A program made the translations under genes and the position numbers. Shown one piece after another: positions 63,913 to 64,000 of a stretch of 64,000 nt of DNA (the first letter of the stretch is position 1; every line of letters starts with the position of its first letter). The stretch spans positions 496,001 to 560,000 of the forward strand of contig NZ_CP009244.1 in assembly GCF_001941425.1 (NCBI RefSeq), written 5' to 3'. This stretch comes from Corynebacterium ammoniagenes DSM 20306 (GTDB taxonomy: Bacteria > Actinomycetota > Actinomycetes > Mycobacteriales > Mycobacteriaceae). The notes below the pieces were generated by a model. That model was given only the letters and a program-made list of their open reading frames with translations. It was not told where the DNA came from and did no database searches.

Positions 63913-64000
63913 AGCCTCACCACATAAACCACAGTGTCCCAGGCGGGATAACACACCGGTTGCGCAGGGCACAGTGCGCTTGTCGATGCAGGGGCTTGGC

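Overview
The window is a chromosomal segment of a high-GC Gram-positive actinobacterium, most likely a Corynebacterium. Three things point there: the S10-spc-alpha ribosomal protein cluster is split by accessory blocks; truA is followed by a compact ESX-4-like type VII secretion (T7SS) locus; and several genes use GTG/TTG or leaderless starts. No species is assigned. No tRNA, rRNA or CRISPR array was recognised.

Layout. 1-3005: end of the S10 operon (rplB' to rpsQ). 3196-5689: a surface-protein/sortase pair and a divergent Nudix-related regulator. 5942-7183: rplN-rplX-rplE. 7343-10443: an HNH protein, a formate/nitrite channel, fdhD and its small partner. 10786-16421: rpsH to rplO, then secY-adk-map. 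16461-18368: an L,D-transpeptidase and an Erm-type 23S rRNA methylase with an attenuator leader peptide. 18446-27279: a complete 3-(3-hydroxyphenyl)propionate catabolic cluster (mhpA,B,D,F,E,C) with transporter and IclR regulator. 27570-32062: infA, rpsM-rpsK-rpsD-rpoA-rplQ and truA. 32137-63912: the T7SS locus (eccB, mycP, eccD, eccC, a T7SS-associated membrane protein and two WXG100 proteins).

The central observation is that eccC is cut in two by a 22,462-bp integrated element (37326-59787). The crossover lies inside the Lys codon of the first Walker A motif. The junctions reconstruct a symmetric 48-bp attP with a central AA. Precise excision would restore an uninterrupted eccC of 1,209 codons. 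A large serine recombinase sits beside the left junction. The element also carries a ParA-like ATPase with an altered P-loop, a type III restriction-modification system, two small serine resolvases, a MOB-P-like mobilisation module with nested genes and an oriT candidate, and a 1,388-residue protein that joins TOPRIM, helicase, 3'-5' exonuclease and family-A DNA polymerase domains. Upstream of that protein is an origin-like region with a G-quadruplex motif and a 26-bp inverted repeat. The right part holds a SulP transporter/MerR pair, a 169-bp IS6-like miniature element, mobile-gene fragments and a membrane protein of unknown function. No type IV secretion genes are seen, so the element looks mobilisable rather than self-transmissible.

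How it fits together: while integrated, the element should disable the first EccC ATPase domain and probably secretion of the two Esx proteins. Excision by the integrase would act as a genetic switch. Outside the element, the accessory blocks between ribosomal operons are metabolic (formate, phenylpropionate), surface (sortase) and macrolide resistance functions. A 12-bp word (GCTTGTCGATGC) recurs across the host DNA but was not seen in the element.
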